Below are positions 8,526 to 16,682 of a stretch of 64,000 bases of DNA, in pieces. Made by a program: the position numbers and the translations under genes. The notes below the pieces were generated by a model. It did no database searches. It was not told the origin of the DNA and was given only the letters and a program-made list of their open reading frames with translations. The stretch lies in assembly GCA_015489815.1 (NCBI GenBank), contig WFZA01000019.1:85991-149990 (forward strand), given 5' to 3'. Source of the DNA: Caldisericales bacterium. Lineage in GTDB: Bacteria > Caldisericota > Caldisericia > Caldisericales > Caldisericaceae. How positions within the stretch are numbered: the stretch's first letter is position 1; the number at the start of each line of letters is the position of its first letter.

Positions 8526-9678
8526 TAACAGGCAAAATGAGGTAAATTGACATTACGAACGCTACAAAACCAAAAGTTGAGACAATTATCATAGATGTGA
8601 GAAGCCCAATTCTATTTACGAAAGCACTCAACGCAGAAAGCATTAAACTTGCAACTCCCCAGGAGATTCCCATACCTAAACTTGATGCAGCACCTTTCTG
8701 CTCCGGCAGTAGGTCCTGCATATACACGACATTTGCCCCCATTGTTGCAAACAAAAATAAAAATGCAATTAGAAACCAGAGGAGCATAAAGTAAACATTT
8801 TTCGTAGCAAAGAACAACCCAAGAAACAAAGTACCCAACAAAAGCGAAAAAATATTTACTACTTTGGGATTAAACTTGTCGGAAAGTATTGCACCAAAAT
8901 ACGTCCCGAGCATTCCGCTTATGCGAGAACCGGTCAGGAAATATCCACCCCAGATTGGGGCATATCCCACCTCTACAAGATATAATGGAATAAAGGTAGA
9001 GAGCCCAATGATCACAAAACTCCTCAAAATATTTACAGACAGCAGTATTTTTACTCCCTGCTTTGTGATTGCTTTCAGAAATGCAAAATTATTGGAAACT
9101 TTTTCTATTTTTGTTTTCTTTTTGTTGATGTAAAAAAGCGAATACACAATCATTGCAATTGCAATGACACCAAAAATAGAAAGATATGGCATTTTCTTCA
9201 TACCGAAACATGCAACAAAATAGAGAATCATTACAGGGGCAAGAGCAGAGCCAAATGTTCCGCCAATAGAAAACACAGACATTGCAGTATGTGCTTTATC
9301 GAAATTTGCATCGTGCACAAGCACGGCTGCATTCGGGTGAAAAAGTGAATTGCCCAGCATACCTATTGAAAGAAATACGACAAGCAAAAATACTGTGTGA
9401 GCTATACCTATGAGAGGAACAAAAATCGCTGAAAGCAGAATACTGACAATTACGAGCAAAGGTTCCCCAAACCTGTATCCAAGGTATGCACCGAACGGCT
9501 GCAAAAATGCCGTGGCAACACCTAAAAGTGAAGGTATAAGTGCTGCACCTCCCTGTGTTAGTGCAAACTCACCCATAAGAATTGGCAAAAGCGGTTTCAA
9601 TACTCCGGCATACCAATCCACCGTGAAGTGAGAAAACAAAAGAGATACAAGTACAAAATTTTTATTTTTCTTCATCAT
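8509..9678 (-). CDS. MFS transporter, fosmidomycin-resistance-like
   Basis: About 389 residues with twelve hydrophobic helices. The N-terminal HFTVDWYAGVLKPLLPILM and the stretch GMLGNSLFHPNAAVLVHD resemble the Fsr branch of the major facilitator superfamily, whose members export fosmidomycin and other small molecules. I take ATG 9678, at the start of the basic KKNKN segment, rather than an upstream ATG at 9711, because it lies after a GGAAAAG site and overlaps the CDF stop by only 17 bases. The last residues (NPDK) fall in a dispersed repeat. Probably co-transcribed with the CDF and alcohol dehydrogenase genes; true cargo unknown. Confidence 0.8.
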   Translation of the reverse strand: MMKKNKNFVLVSLLFSHFTVDWYAGVLKPLLPILMGEFALTQGGAALIPSLLGVATAFLQPFGAYLGYRFGEPLLVIVSILLSAIFVPLIGIAHTVFLLVVFLSIGMLGNSLFHPNAAVLVHDANFDKAHTAMSVFSIGGTFGSALAPVMILYFVACFGMKKMPYLSIFGVIAIAMIVYSLFYINKKKTKIEKVSNNFAFLKAITKQGVKILLSVNILRSFVIIGLSTFIPLYLVEVGYAPIWGGYFLTGSRISGMLGTYFGAILSDKFNPKVVNIFSLLLGTLFLGLFFATKNVYFMLLWFLIAFLFLFATMGANVVYMQDLLPEQKGAASSLGMGISWGVASLMLSALSAFVNRIGLLTSMIIVSTFGFVAFVMSIYLILPVKNPDK

Positions 9679-10858
9679 CTTTTCCAGCCCATGATAAAAT
9701 AATATCCGCAAAATTACTCATTGAAATATTTTTATTTACGAGTACCTGGATTCCATAGTCATCAAATACATACCTGGGGCCTGGAGACTTAATGTCTTCC
9801 TTCAAAACTATCAGATCAATTCCATTCTTCGCAAGGAATTCGGCTGTCTTAATCCCTTTGCCCTTTTCCACGCGGGAGAAAGGGTTTTTAATCGTTTCTG
9901 CTTTTATAAGTTTACCGTTTTCAAAAGTAGCAATATAAAAATACTCCGAGCTTCCAAATTCGTTAGAAATTTCGTTAAAATTGGAAAGTGGCAGTGCAAC
10001 AACAAAATCTTTCTTTTCTGCAGGCTCATAGTGAATCATTACAGAGTCCACATGGGGGATTTTTTTCTTAATTGCCTTTTCCATTTCCGAGACAATTTTG
10101 TGCGCTTTCTCGAGATCCCTTGTCTTTAATTCTACTACGATATCAATAAATTTATAACTTCCAGAATTTCTCCCGGAAATATCTTTAACTTGCTTAACCA
10201 TTGGAAAGCTTAAAACAATTTCCTTTGCATTGTCCAATGTATGATAATCAAGCGATGCGTCAAGGAGCACTCTGATTGCATCCATTGCAACTTCATAACC
10301 CGCCTTGAAAATAAGCACCGCAACGATCACTGCGGCAACTTTATCTGCGTAGTAAATCTTGAAAAATGAAGCACCCAGCCCTAAAACAATGACGAACGAC
10401 GAGAGCATATCCGAGCGGACATGCTGAGCATCTGCAATAAGCCCTGGGGATTCTTCGGCTTTTCCTATCCGCATTTCGTAAGAAGAAAACAAAAATGTAA
10501 CAAGTATAGCACAGAGTTCCACTGAAATTGCAACAAAGATATGCTTCAGGTCATATGGGTTTTTCTCAAACAAAACTTTTCTGAGGATTTCATAACCTGC
10601 AAAGAAAATTGCAAACGATGTAAAAAGTTCAATGAGATTTTCAAGTTTATACATCCCAAAAGGAAACGCTTTCGATTTTTTGTTTGACAGCTTTACTCCT
10701 ATAAGCAGCGCAATAGACGCAACAATATCACTTGAGGAATGAATTGCATCAGCAATAAGCCCGACGCTATTACTAAAAAAACCTGCGGCGAACTTTCCCG
10801 CCGCAAGGGTGATATTCATTAAAAGCCCAAGACTAACTACTCGCTCTTTCCTATTCAC
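9662..10858 (-). CDS. Cation diffusion facilitator fused to a NifX/NifB-type domain
   Basis: 398 residues. Residues about 1-290 are a CDF transporter: six helices, NSVGLIADAIHSSSDIVAS with the metal-binding His and Asp in helix II, and GLIADAQHVRSDMLSSF in helix V, followed by the cytoplasmic ferredoxin-like CTD (IDIVVELKTRDLEKAHKIV). Residues about 295-395 resemble the dinitrogenase iron-molybdenum cofactor domain (FGSSEYFYIATFENGKL; FLAKNGIDLIVLKED). Such fusions suggest iron or other divalent metal export with an extra metal- or cofactor-binding cytosolic domain. It overlaps the upstream gene by 4 bases. Confidence 0.85.
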   Translation of the reverse strand: MNRKERVVSLGLLMNITLAAGKFAAGFFSNSVGLIADAIHSSSDIVASIALLIGVKLSNKKSKAFPFGMYKLENLIELFTSFAIFFAGYEILRKVLFEKNPYDLKHIFVAISVELCAILVTFLFSSYEMRIGKAEESPGLIADAQHVRSDMLSSFVIVLGLGASFFKIYYADKVAAVIVAVLIFKAGYEVAMDAIRVLLDASLDYHTLDNAKEIVLSFPMVKQVKDISGRNSGSYKFIDIVVELKTRDLEKAHKIVSEMEKAIKKKIPHVDSVMIHYEPAEKKDFVVALPLSNFNEISNEFGSSEYFYIATFENGKLIKAETIKNPFSRVEKGKGIKTAEFLAKNGIDLIVLKEDIKSPGPRYVFDDYGIQVLVNKNISMSNFADIILSWAGKDDEEK

Positions 10859-12048
10859 GCTTTTCTAAACAAATCCTTGTAGTTATAAGCAGTTTTATAA
10901 ATTTCCATTAACTTTTCTTTGCTTAGCGGCTCTCTTGCATTTATATATTCGTTTTCTGCATTTCCGTCGTCTTCAATTGCCATATCAGCAAGTTTTTCCA
11001 GATCTTCGTATTTTACGCCTAACTCTTTTAATGAAACGAAAGCATTTACCTTTTTCATCCAGTGAACTATCCGCTCGATTGCTTTTGTGGGTGAATCAGT
11101 TGATAAAACATTTTTCCCAAATGTCTTTAGCCTGTCTGCATGGATGTCCTTTGTATGATAAAGAAATGCAGGCATAAGTGCAGCAAGTCCCCTGCCGTGT
11201 GCAATGCCGTAAACTCCAGAGATAGGATGCTCCATTCTATGCATCGGGAAAGGCCCGCGCCTGCCTGCAGAAGGAAATCCCGATAGTGCCAGTGTGGAAA
11301 TCCAGGAAAGAGATTCTCTTGCCTCAATATTCTTCAGGTCATTAAAAACTACTTCTCCCTGTTTCATTGCTTCTTTTATCAAGGCTTCGGAAACTCTATC
11401 ACTTACAGGTGCACTTGCATGAGAGGAAAGGTAACTTTCAAAGATGTGCGTTATCATATCTATCACACCATCGATCGTCTGCTTTTGCGGGACTGAAAGA
11501 GTGAGCAATGGATCTACGATAGAAGTTTTAGGGAAAAGTGCCCTACCGAATACTGCACGCTTGCTTCTCGTTTTCGAATTCGTTATAACTCCGCCTGAAT
11601 CTGCCTCGGAACCAGTTGCTGCAACAGTAATTACGGCAAGAATGGGAAGAGTCTTTTCTGGCACTTTTGCCTTTGGAGGTTTTTCACAAAAGTCCCAGAT
11701 ATCTCTACCAGTAGCAGCAACGACCGATATTCCTTTCGTTGCATCTATGACGCTTCCTCCTCCGAGTCCAATGAGAAAATCCACATTGTTTTCTCTGGCT
11801 AACCTGCCACCTTCATTTACCGTATCACTCTCAGGGTTGGGCTCAACTTTGCAAAATTCAATAAATTCAACTCCATTTTCTTTTAACAATTTCTCGGCTT
11901 TGTCCAGCAGGCCGGAACTTTTTGCATAGTGCCTGCCAGTGATAAGCAAAGCTTTCTTTCCCAATAAACTTGCTTCTTTTCCTAATTTTGAAAACTCTCC
12001 TTTGCCAAATACGATTTTTGTAGGCAAATCAAAAACAAAGTTATCCAT
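10855..12048 (-). CDS. Iron-containing alcohol dehydrogenase (BDH/GldA superfamily)
   Basis: 397 residues, full length for group III alcohol dehydrogenases. The N-terminal Rossmann-like part has GKKALLITGRHYAKSSG and the NAD(P)-binding FLIGLGGGSVIDATKGI (near 93-109). Metal ligands are in the C-terminal helical domain: Asp/His around residue 195-200 (DMITHIFE) and MHRMEHPISGVYGIAHGRG (near 265-283). It interconverts aldehydes and alcohols, plausibly butanol- or ethanol-type fermentation. GGAGGTG precedes ATG 12048. It is first in a run with the CDF and MFS genes, which may only reflect compact packing. Confidence 0.88.
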   Translation of the reverse strand: MDNFVFDLPTKIVFGKGEFSKLGKEASLLGKKALLITGRHYAKSSGLLDKAEKLLKENGVEFIEFCKVEPNPESDTVNEGGRLARENNVDFLIGLGGGSVIDATKGISVVAATGRDIWDFCEKPPKAKVPEKTLPILAVITVAATGSEADSGGVITNSKTRSKRAVFGRALFPKTSIVDPLLTLSVPQKQTIDGVIDMITHIFESYLSSHASAPVSDRVSEALIKEAMKQGEVVFNDLKNIEARESLSWISTLALSGFPSAGRRGPFPMHRMEHPISGVYGIAHGRGLAALMPAFLYHTKDIHADRLKTFGKNVLSTDSPTKAIERIVHWMKKVNAFVSLKELGVKYEDLEKLADMAIEDDGNAENEYINAREPLSKEKLMEIYKTAYNYKDLFRKA

Positions 12049-12153
12049 TGTACAGACACCTCCTTGCTTTCCGTTTACATCTTATTCAATATTAGTTTTT
12101 TCACAATAAACATTCAAGTAATATATTAAAGTTTACAAGCCTTAAAATAAAAA

Positions 12154-12176
12154 AACCGCCCTAAAGAAGGGCGGTT
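12154..12176 (-). terminator. Intrinsic terminator after rubrerythrin-rubredoxin
   Basis: Minus strand AACCGCCC, loop, GGGCGGTT followed by a run of T (plus 12146-12155). It lies about 25 bases after the rubredoxin stop. Confidence 0.85.
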
Positions 12177-12200
12177 AGCAAATCTAATTTAGGACGGAAC

Positions 12201-12365
12201 TTAGCCTTCTATTTCTTCAAATTGGTCTTTAGTTGCACCGCAAAGCGGGCAGGTCCAATCGTCAGGAAGTTTTTCAAATGGAGTCCCAGGTGCAATGCCT
12301 TGAGTGTCGTCACCCTGCTCAGGGTCGTAAATGTAGCCACAAATCATGCAGCGATACTTTTTCAT
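12201..12365 (-). CDS. Rubredoxin
   Basis: 54 residues with two CxxCG knuckles, CMICGYIYD (residue 6 on) and [11 protein letters not shown] (residue 39 on), which bind one iron. Length, the DPEQGD turn and the LPDDWTCP approach to the second knuckle are typical. Rubredoxin passes single electrons to rubrerythrin and similar oxygen- and peroxide-detoxifying proteins. It follows rubrerythrin by 12 bases and ends before a strong terminator, so the two form one operon. AAAGGAGG precedes the ATG. Confidence 0.95.
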   Translation of the reverse strand: MKKYRCMICGYIYDPEQGDDTQGIAPGTPFEKLPDDWTCPLCGATKDQFEEIEG

Positions 12366-12377
12366 ACAAAACCTCCT

Positions 12378-12881
12378 TTAAAACTCTTTAAACACTTCTT
12401 TTGGAGCACCACACACAGGGCACTTCTCTGGTGCTTCGCCCACTACAGTGTAGCCACAAACCGGACAAATGTATATTTTATCGAGTTTTACATCTTTTTT
12501 CTCAGTAAGTTCCTTTTTTACATTGTCGTAAAGTTCCCTGTGAAGTTTCTCTGCTGAAAGTGCAAAGTTAATTGAACGCAAAGCACCACTTTCTTTCTGG
12601 AGTTCCGCAACTGCTTTATAGGCAGGATACATCTCTTCAATTTCGAAATTTTCGCCTTCTCGTGCTGCCTGAAGATTCTCTTCTGTTGAATTTACTCCGC
12701 CTAGTTCTTTCAGGTGATTTGTTGCATGAACCTGTTCTGCATAAGCAATTGCTCTAAAAAGCCTTGCAACATCTTTGTATCCTTCCTGTTCTGCTTTGTT
12801 AGCAAATGCAAGATACTTCATGTGAGCCTGGCTCTCGCCTGCAAATGCGTCTGATAAATTTTTTTCCGTCATTTTTTTCAT
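12378..12881 (-). CDS. Rubrerythrin
   Basis: 167 residues. The ferritin-like di-iron domain (1-130) has the ExxH signatures SDAFAGESQAHMKYLAF and AIAYAEQVHATNHLKELGG and a second pair near EEMYPAYKAVAE and SAEKLHRELYD. The C-terminal rubredoxin domain has ICPVCGYTVVG and CPVCGAPKEVF. The enzyme reduces hydrogen peroxide in anaerobes. I start at ATG 12881 because GGAGGTG lies just upstream; the longer frame would add 23 cysteine-rich residues that overlap the promoter. First gene of the operon with rubredoxin. Confidence 0.95.
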   Translation of the reverse strand: MKKMTEKNLSDAFAGESQAHMKYLAFANKAEQEGYKDVARLFRAIAYAEQVHATNHLKELGGVNSTEENLQAAREGENFEIEEMYPAYKAVAELQKESGALRSINFALSAEKLHRELYDNVKKELTEKKDVKLDKIYICPVCGYTVVGEAPEKCPVCGAPKEVFKEF

Positions 12882-12909
12882 AAGACACCTCCTATCTTTA
12901 ATCGTTTTA

Positions 12910-12937
12910 ATTATACAGCAACTGCAAGAACTGTCAA
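12910..12937 (-). promoter_or_regulatory. Promoter of rubrerythrin-rubredoxin operon
   Basis: TTGACA (12932-12937) and TATAAT (12910-12915) on the minus strand, 16-base spacer; both boxes match the consensus perfectly. This predicts strong constitutive expression. No operator-like palindrome is obvious around it. Confidence 0.85.
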
Positions 12938-13017
12938 TCGTAATTTGCAAATTATTTTATCATTTTTATTTTTTTTTAATTATGATAAAATTAAAAAAAT
13001 TACAAAGGAGGGTTTTT

Positions 13018-13422
13018 ATGGTAAAAATTGACGAAATTGAGGGTATCGGAGAAAAGTATGCTAAAAAGCTAGTAAAAGCAGGAATTAAAACTGTAGAGGA
13101 TTTGCTTGAGAAAGGTGTGACCAAAAAAGGACGCAGCGAACTTGCTAAACTCACTGGCTTATCTGAAAAGTTGATTCTAACATGGGTAAATCATGCAGAT
13201 CTGTTTAGAGTTAAAGGCATTGGAAAGCAATATGCAGAACTTCTGGAGGCAGCAGGTGTTGACACAGTTGTAGAGCTTTCCAAAAGAAACCCGGAGAATT
13301 TGCTTAACACTATGATTAAGACTAACGAGAAAAAGCACCTTGTGAGGGCACTCCCTTATCTAAAACAGGTTAAGAAGTGGGTAGAGCAGGCAAAAAAACT
13401 TCCAAGAAAAGTTTCATATTGA
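13018..13422 (+). CDS. DUF4332 helix-hairpin-helix protein
   Basis: 134 residues built from two helix-hairpin-helix repeats: IEGIGEKYAKKLVKAGIKTV (residues 6-25) and VKGIGKQYAELLEAAGVDTV (near 66-85), as in DUF4332 proteins. HhH repeats usually bind DNA backbone without sequence preference. The function of the family is unknown. AAAGGAGGG sits eight bases before ATG 13018; an in-frame ATG at 12982 has no site. It overlaps the convergent plsY stop by 9 bases. Confidence 0.8.
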   Translation: MVKIDEIEGIGEKYAKKLVKAGIKTVEDLLEKGVTKKGRSELAKLTGLSEKLILTWVNHADLFRVKGIGKQYAELLEAAGVDTVVELSKRNPENLLNTMIKTNEKKHLVRALPYLKQVKKWVEQAKKLPRKVSY

Positions 13423-14025
13423 TTTCTTTTTCATAGGGTTTGAATCAGTAACTTTTATCTCCTGCCCGGAGAAAAGGTTTGCAATGTTGACCCTATGGGT
13501 GTAAATAAGTAGTATGGCAAGAAGCATAGACGAAATAGTATAATAAATTGGTGCGCTAAAAAGAATCATATATACTGGGATCATAGCAATAGAGACAAGA
13601 TTGGAAAGCGAAATATACTTTTTAATCCATAAAACTGTAAAGAATGTAAGTGCACCAAGTAGCGTGGGCAAGGGTGCAAGTGCTGCAAGTGCCCCATAAG
13701 TGGTAGATGCACCTTTGCCACCTTTAAACTTCATAAAAATAGAAAAATCGTGTCCAGTAACGACAACAAATGCTGAAATAGCAGAAGTTATCGGATTGTG
13801 AAATAACAAGTTAGCAAGTAAAACTGCAAAAAACCCTTCTGCAAAGTCAAGTAAAAAGACGATAAAAGCAGCTTTTAAACCCAGGTATTGCGCAACATTT
13901 GCAAATCCAATATTCCCGCTTCCTTTTTTTGTGATGTCCGTTTTATAAAACACTTTTCCTACGATGTACCCTGCAGGAATTGTACCAATGAAATAGGAAA
14001 TAATCACTACAATTGCGATTTTCAT
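13414..14025 (-). CDS. plsY: Acyl-phosphate:glycerol-3-phosphate acyltransferase PlsY (first copy)
   Basis: 203 residues with five to six membrane helices. PlsY motifs are present: GTIPAGYIVGK (motif 1), GSGNIGFANV (motif 2, with Ala where Thr is usual), and GHDFSIFMKFKGGKGAST (motif 3, near 97-114). It acylates glycerol-3-phosphate from acyl-phosphate in the first step of phospholipid synthesis. A second copy lies at 61718-62344. It follows the GIY-YIG gene by 7 bases and is probably in an operon with nurA and thiI. Confidence 0.9.
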   Translation of the reverse strand: MKIAIVVIISYFIGTIPAGYIVGKVFYKTDITKKGSGNIGFANVAQYLGLKAAFIVFLLDFAEGFFAVLLANLLFHNPITSAISAFVVVTGHDFSIFMKFKGGKGASTTYGALAALAPLPTLLGALTFFTVLWIKKYISLSNLVSIAMIPVYMILFSAPIYYTISSMLLAILLIYTHRVNIANLFSGQEIKVTDSNPMKKKSI

Positions 14026-14032
14026 TGAATTT

Positions 14033-14428
14033 TTACCTCCTTTTTATCAAAAACAAGTGTGAAAACGACTTCTTGTCCGAAGCTCCAAACTTTTTAGCTG
14101 CAGGCTTATAATGTTTTAAAAATTCCTTTGCAATACATTCTTCGTCAAAGTAATCTTCGTAAAAGAAAATACCCTTCGCTTCAGCAAATTGAAGTAAGTA
14201 GTCTATGTGCCAGTGAAGGTACTTAATCTCGGTAAAGTATCGTAGAACTCTACGCTTGTATCCTGATTTTGCACTGCCGATGTAACAGTATTCACCCTGC
14301 AAGAATTTAAAGCTTCCCAATCTTCCAATCTTTACTTTAACTGACTTTCGTAAAGAAAAAAGTAGAAGATATGTACCTTTCTTGTCAGGATTTAATTCTC
14401 GACTCAATAATTGCCCTAAGTCTGTCAA
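14033..14428 (-). CDS. GIY-YIG-like DUF123 protein
   Basis: 131 residues. KKGTYLLLFSL, GEYCYIGSAKSGYKRRVLRYF and LHWHIDYLLQF are the DUF123 pattern, a divergent GIY-YIG nuclease fold in which YCYIGSA replaces the YIG motif. No in vivo role is known to me. The chosen start is TTG 14428 after GAGAGGAAG, overlapping the thiI stop by 44 bases; a later TTG at 14407 is possible. Operon with thiI upstream and plsY downstream. Confidence 0.75.
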   Translation of the reverse strand: MTDLGQLLSRELNPDKKGTYLLLFSLRKSVKVKIGRLGSFKFLQGEYCYIGSAKSGYKRRVLRYFTEIKYLHWHIDYLLQFAEAKGIFFYEDYFDEECIAKEFLKHYKPAAKKFGASDKKSFSHLFLIKRR

Positions 14429-15491
14429 ATTCTTCCTCTCTTGCTTTTAGTACAGGATGCTTCGGCACGAAGTTGCATGGGTTTTGTGCTTCCGTTGAAA
14501 TTTCGTAGGTGCCTATCCACCTCGCTATTCTTTCAATTTCCATTTTGTCAGTTCCTATGAGCGGCCGATATACAGGAAAGTCCACCCCTTTTTGTATAAC
14601 GCGAATATTTCTAAGAGTCTGGCTTGCAACCTGGCCAAGTGAATCTCCCATTACTACGCCTTCTGCACCTATTTTCTTTGCAATTCTTACACCCTCTGTA
14701 AGTATTCTATGCTTGCAGAAAATACAAAGATACCTTAGCCTATTTTCCTCTCTCAGTATTTCTGAGGCTTTTTGTAAAAATTCGTTGTGGTCAACGACTA
14801 TTAAGCGTACTTTAGGATCAAAAAGAACAAAGTGTTCAACTAATTTTTCTACTGTTCTTAATTCACTATCCGTTTTTTTGAAGTGTAAAAATACAATTCT
14901 TGCACCGCGGCGCATCATCTGAAAAGCAGCCACAGGTGAATCAATCCCACCAGAAAGAAGTGCTACTACTTTACCCTGTTCTCCAAGTGGCAACCCCCCA
15001 GCGCCCTGAAATTTTTCTGAATAAATGTAGGCACTATCCGGTAAAATTTCAATACCTATAAATAAATCCGGATGATTTAAATTTACCAAAAGGCCTGTTG
15101 CTTCTTTTACTGCGCCTCCCACTACGCGTTCTACATCAGGACTTTTTATAGGATACTTCTGGTCAAGTCTTTTTACGCGTACGGCAAATGCCTTGATTTC
15201 AGGCTTTTCCTTTACTTTATTTAGTGTAAAGTTTATTGCAGTTGCTTTTAACTTTTCGATGTGTTTTTCAGATTTTATCGCAGGGCTGAAAGAAACTACG
15301 CCAGGCACAAATTGCAGTCTTTTGTAGTCCAAATCGTTCCCTTCTACGATAATCCTGCCGCCGTATACCTGCACACTACTTCCTGGCAGCACCTTTTCTA
15401 TGTGCTCTTTAAGCTTCGTTTTTAACTTTATTTGCGCTCTTCTGCCTTTAGTTCCTATTTCACCAAATCTACAAAGGATTACCTCTCTCAT
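14385..15491 (-). CDS. thiI: tRNA 4-thiouridine synthase ThiI
   Basis: 368 residues. An N-terminal ferredoxin-like plus THUMP region (about 1-165) precedes the PP-loop ATPase VVALLSGGIDSPVAAFQMM (near 170-188). CIFCKHRIL and GDSLGQVASQTLRNI follow as in ThiI. There is no C-terminal rhodanese domain, as in many Gram-positive and archaeal forms, so sulfur must come from a separate carrier. It makes s4U8 in tRNA and may supply thiamine thiazole sulfur. Start ATG 15491 overlaps the nurA stop as TAATG; the longer frame to 15539 lies inside nurA. Confidence 0.92.
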   Translation of the reverse strand: MREVILCRFGEIGTKGRRAQIKLKTKLKEHIEKVLPGSSVQVYGGRIIVEGNDLDYKRLQFVPGVVSFSPAIKSEKHIEKLKATAINFTLNKVKEKPEIKAFAVRVKRLDQKYPIKSPDVERVVGGAVKEATGLLVNLNHPDLFIGIEILPDSAYIYSEKFQGAGGLPLGEQGKVVALLSGGIDSPVAAFQMMRRGARIVFLHFKKTDSELRTVEKLVEHFVLFDPKVRLIVVDHNEFLQKASEILREENRLRYLCIFCKHRILTEGVRIAKKIGAEGVVMGDSLGQVASQTLRNIRVIQKGVDFPVYRPLIGTDKMEIERIARWIGTYEISTEAQNPCNFVPKHPVLKAREEEFDRLRAIIESRIKS

Positions 15492-16621
15492 TAAATTCCT
15501 CTCTTTCTTTTTGACAGGGCTTTCAGGTTTTCTGTGCACTCCTCACCGTTTTTAGCAAACATCTCGCAGAAAAGCCTGTCCAGTGCACTTTTGTCACTGT
15601 TCGTTACCACGGCCTGCTCGTGTGCCTCTCTTAAAACTACGGGATACCCGTTGCCCTTCTCCATCTGACTAAGCAGAAGCTTATGCATTATTTCAAGCAC
15701 TTTTTTATTTTCGAATACAAAACCAGGGATTTCTATGCGCACTACTTCTCTTTGCTTTAAGTAGAAAAAGTAGACAGGATTTTCGTAGAATTGCAGGATC
15801 GGCACATTGCTTTTAAAAACTGCAGACCTTTCCCCGTTTTTAAGAAGATACTCAAACACATCTACATCTTCGAGTTGGTCAAATTTTTCAACTTCTTTTT
15901 TGGAATACTTAAAAATCGTTAAAGCGGCAACTTTTATAAGCCCTATAACATCTTTTGAGTGACTGCCGCTTACATACCCTGCGATTGGTAAGTTCTTTTC
16001 CTTACTCTTTTTGAATAAATTTTCGAAGCGTTCCACAAAAAGTTTTTTAAAGTCGTCGCTTCTATTTTTAATCTCCCACTGGATCAGCGTCCCGTCGATT
16101 AAAGAAAGCATTGGTAAGTTATCCCTGTAGAATTCTTCAATTACTTGAGCAAGTGCTATGCTTTCTCCAAGAAGCATTTTTGCTTCCAAAAGTTCGCCTC
16201 GAACAACAAGTTTTCTGCCATTTACCTCTTCGTAAAGGTCGTTATCCTTGTAGTAAATTTTTGGCCTCGAGTCAGAGTAGAAAAAAGCATTCTGTCCATA
16301 ACCAATTGCAGCAATGCCAATGTTTATAAGATAGTAAGGAAAAATAAAGTCCGGATCTATAGGAATTTCGGATCCATCCGTAGCAGCTACCACATAATCC
16401 GAAGCATCACTTTCTAGAAAAAATTTGTTAGAAGGTTCTTCTTCTGGAAAAGCGACAAAGTAAGGAAAAGCGCTAACATCAATAGTAGAGATTTTTTCTT
16501 TCTCTACTTTAATAAGGATGTCGGCAGCCTCTTTTACGATTGATTCCTTTATGTGCTTGAGCCCTACTTTTTCCTTAACAATGCCACTTATTTCTGGTAA
16601 TATTTTTTCAAAAATCAGCAT
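15491..16621 (-). CDS. NurA-domain nuclease
   Basis: 376 residues of the NurA family. AATDGSEIPIDPDFI (near 80-94) and MLSLIDGTLIQW (near 172-183) hold the Asp residues that bind manganese in NurA 5'-3' exonucleases; a third acidic/His patch follows near IAGYVSGSHSKDV. In archaea NurA works with the HerA helicase in end resection; no herA is in this window. Bacterial relatives often stand alone. It heads the nurA-thiI-DUF123-plsY run, joined by one-base and longer overlaps. Confidence 0.8.
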   Translation of the reverse strand: MLIFEKILPEISGIVKEKVGLKHIKESIVKEAADILIKVEKEKISTIDVSAFPYFVAFPEEEPSNKFFLESDASDYVVAATDGSEIPIDPDFIFPYYLINIGIAAIGYGQNAFFYSDSRPKIYYKDNDLYEEVNGRKLVVRGELLEAKMLLGESIALAQVIEEFYRDNLPMLSLIDGTLIQWEIKNRSDDFKKLFVERFENLFKKSKEKNLPIAGYVSGSHSKDVIGLIKVAALTIFKYSKKEVEKFDQLEDVDVFEYLLKNGERSAVFKSNVPILQFYENPVYFFYLKQREVVRIEIPGFVFENKKVLEIMHKLLLSQMEKGNGYPVVLREAHEQAVVTNSDKSALDRLFCEMFAKNGEECTENLKALSKRKRGI

Positions 16622-16682
16622 AGTTTATTATATAACAAATTTATAAAATTGTACTCTATTCTATAATGTTTTCATACTAAGT

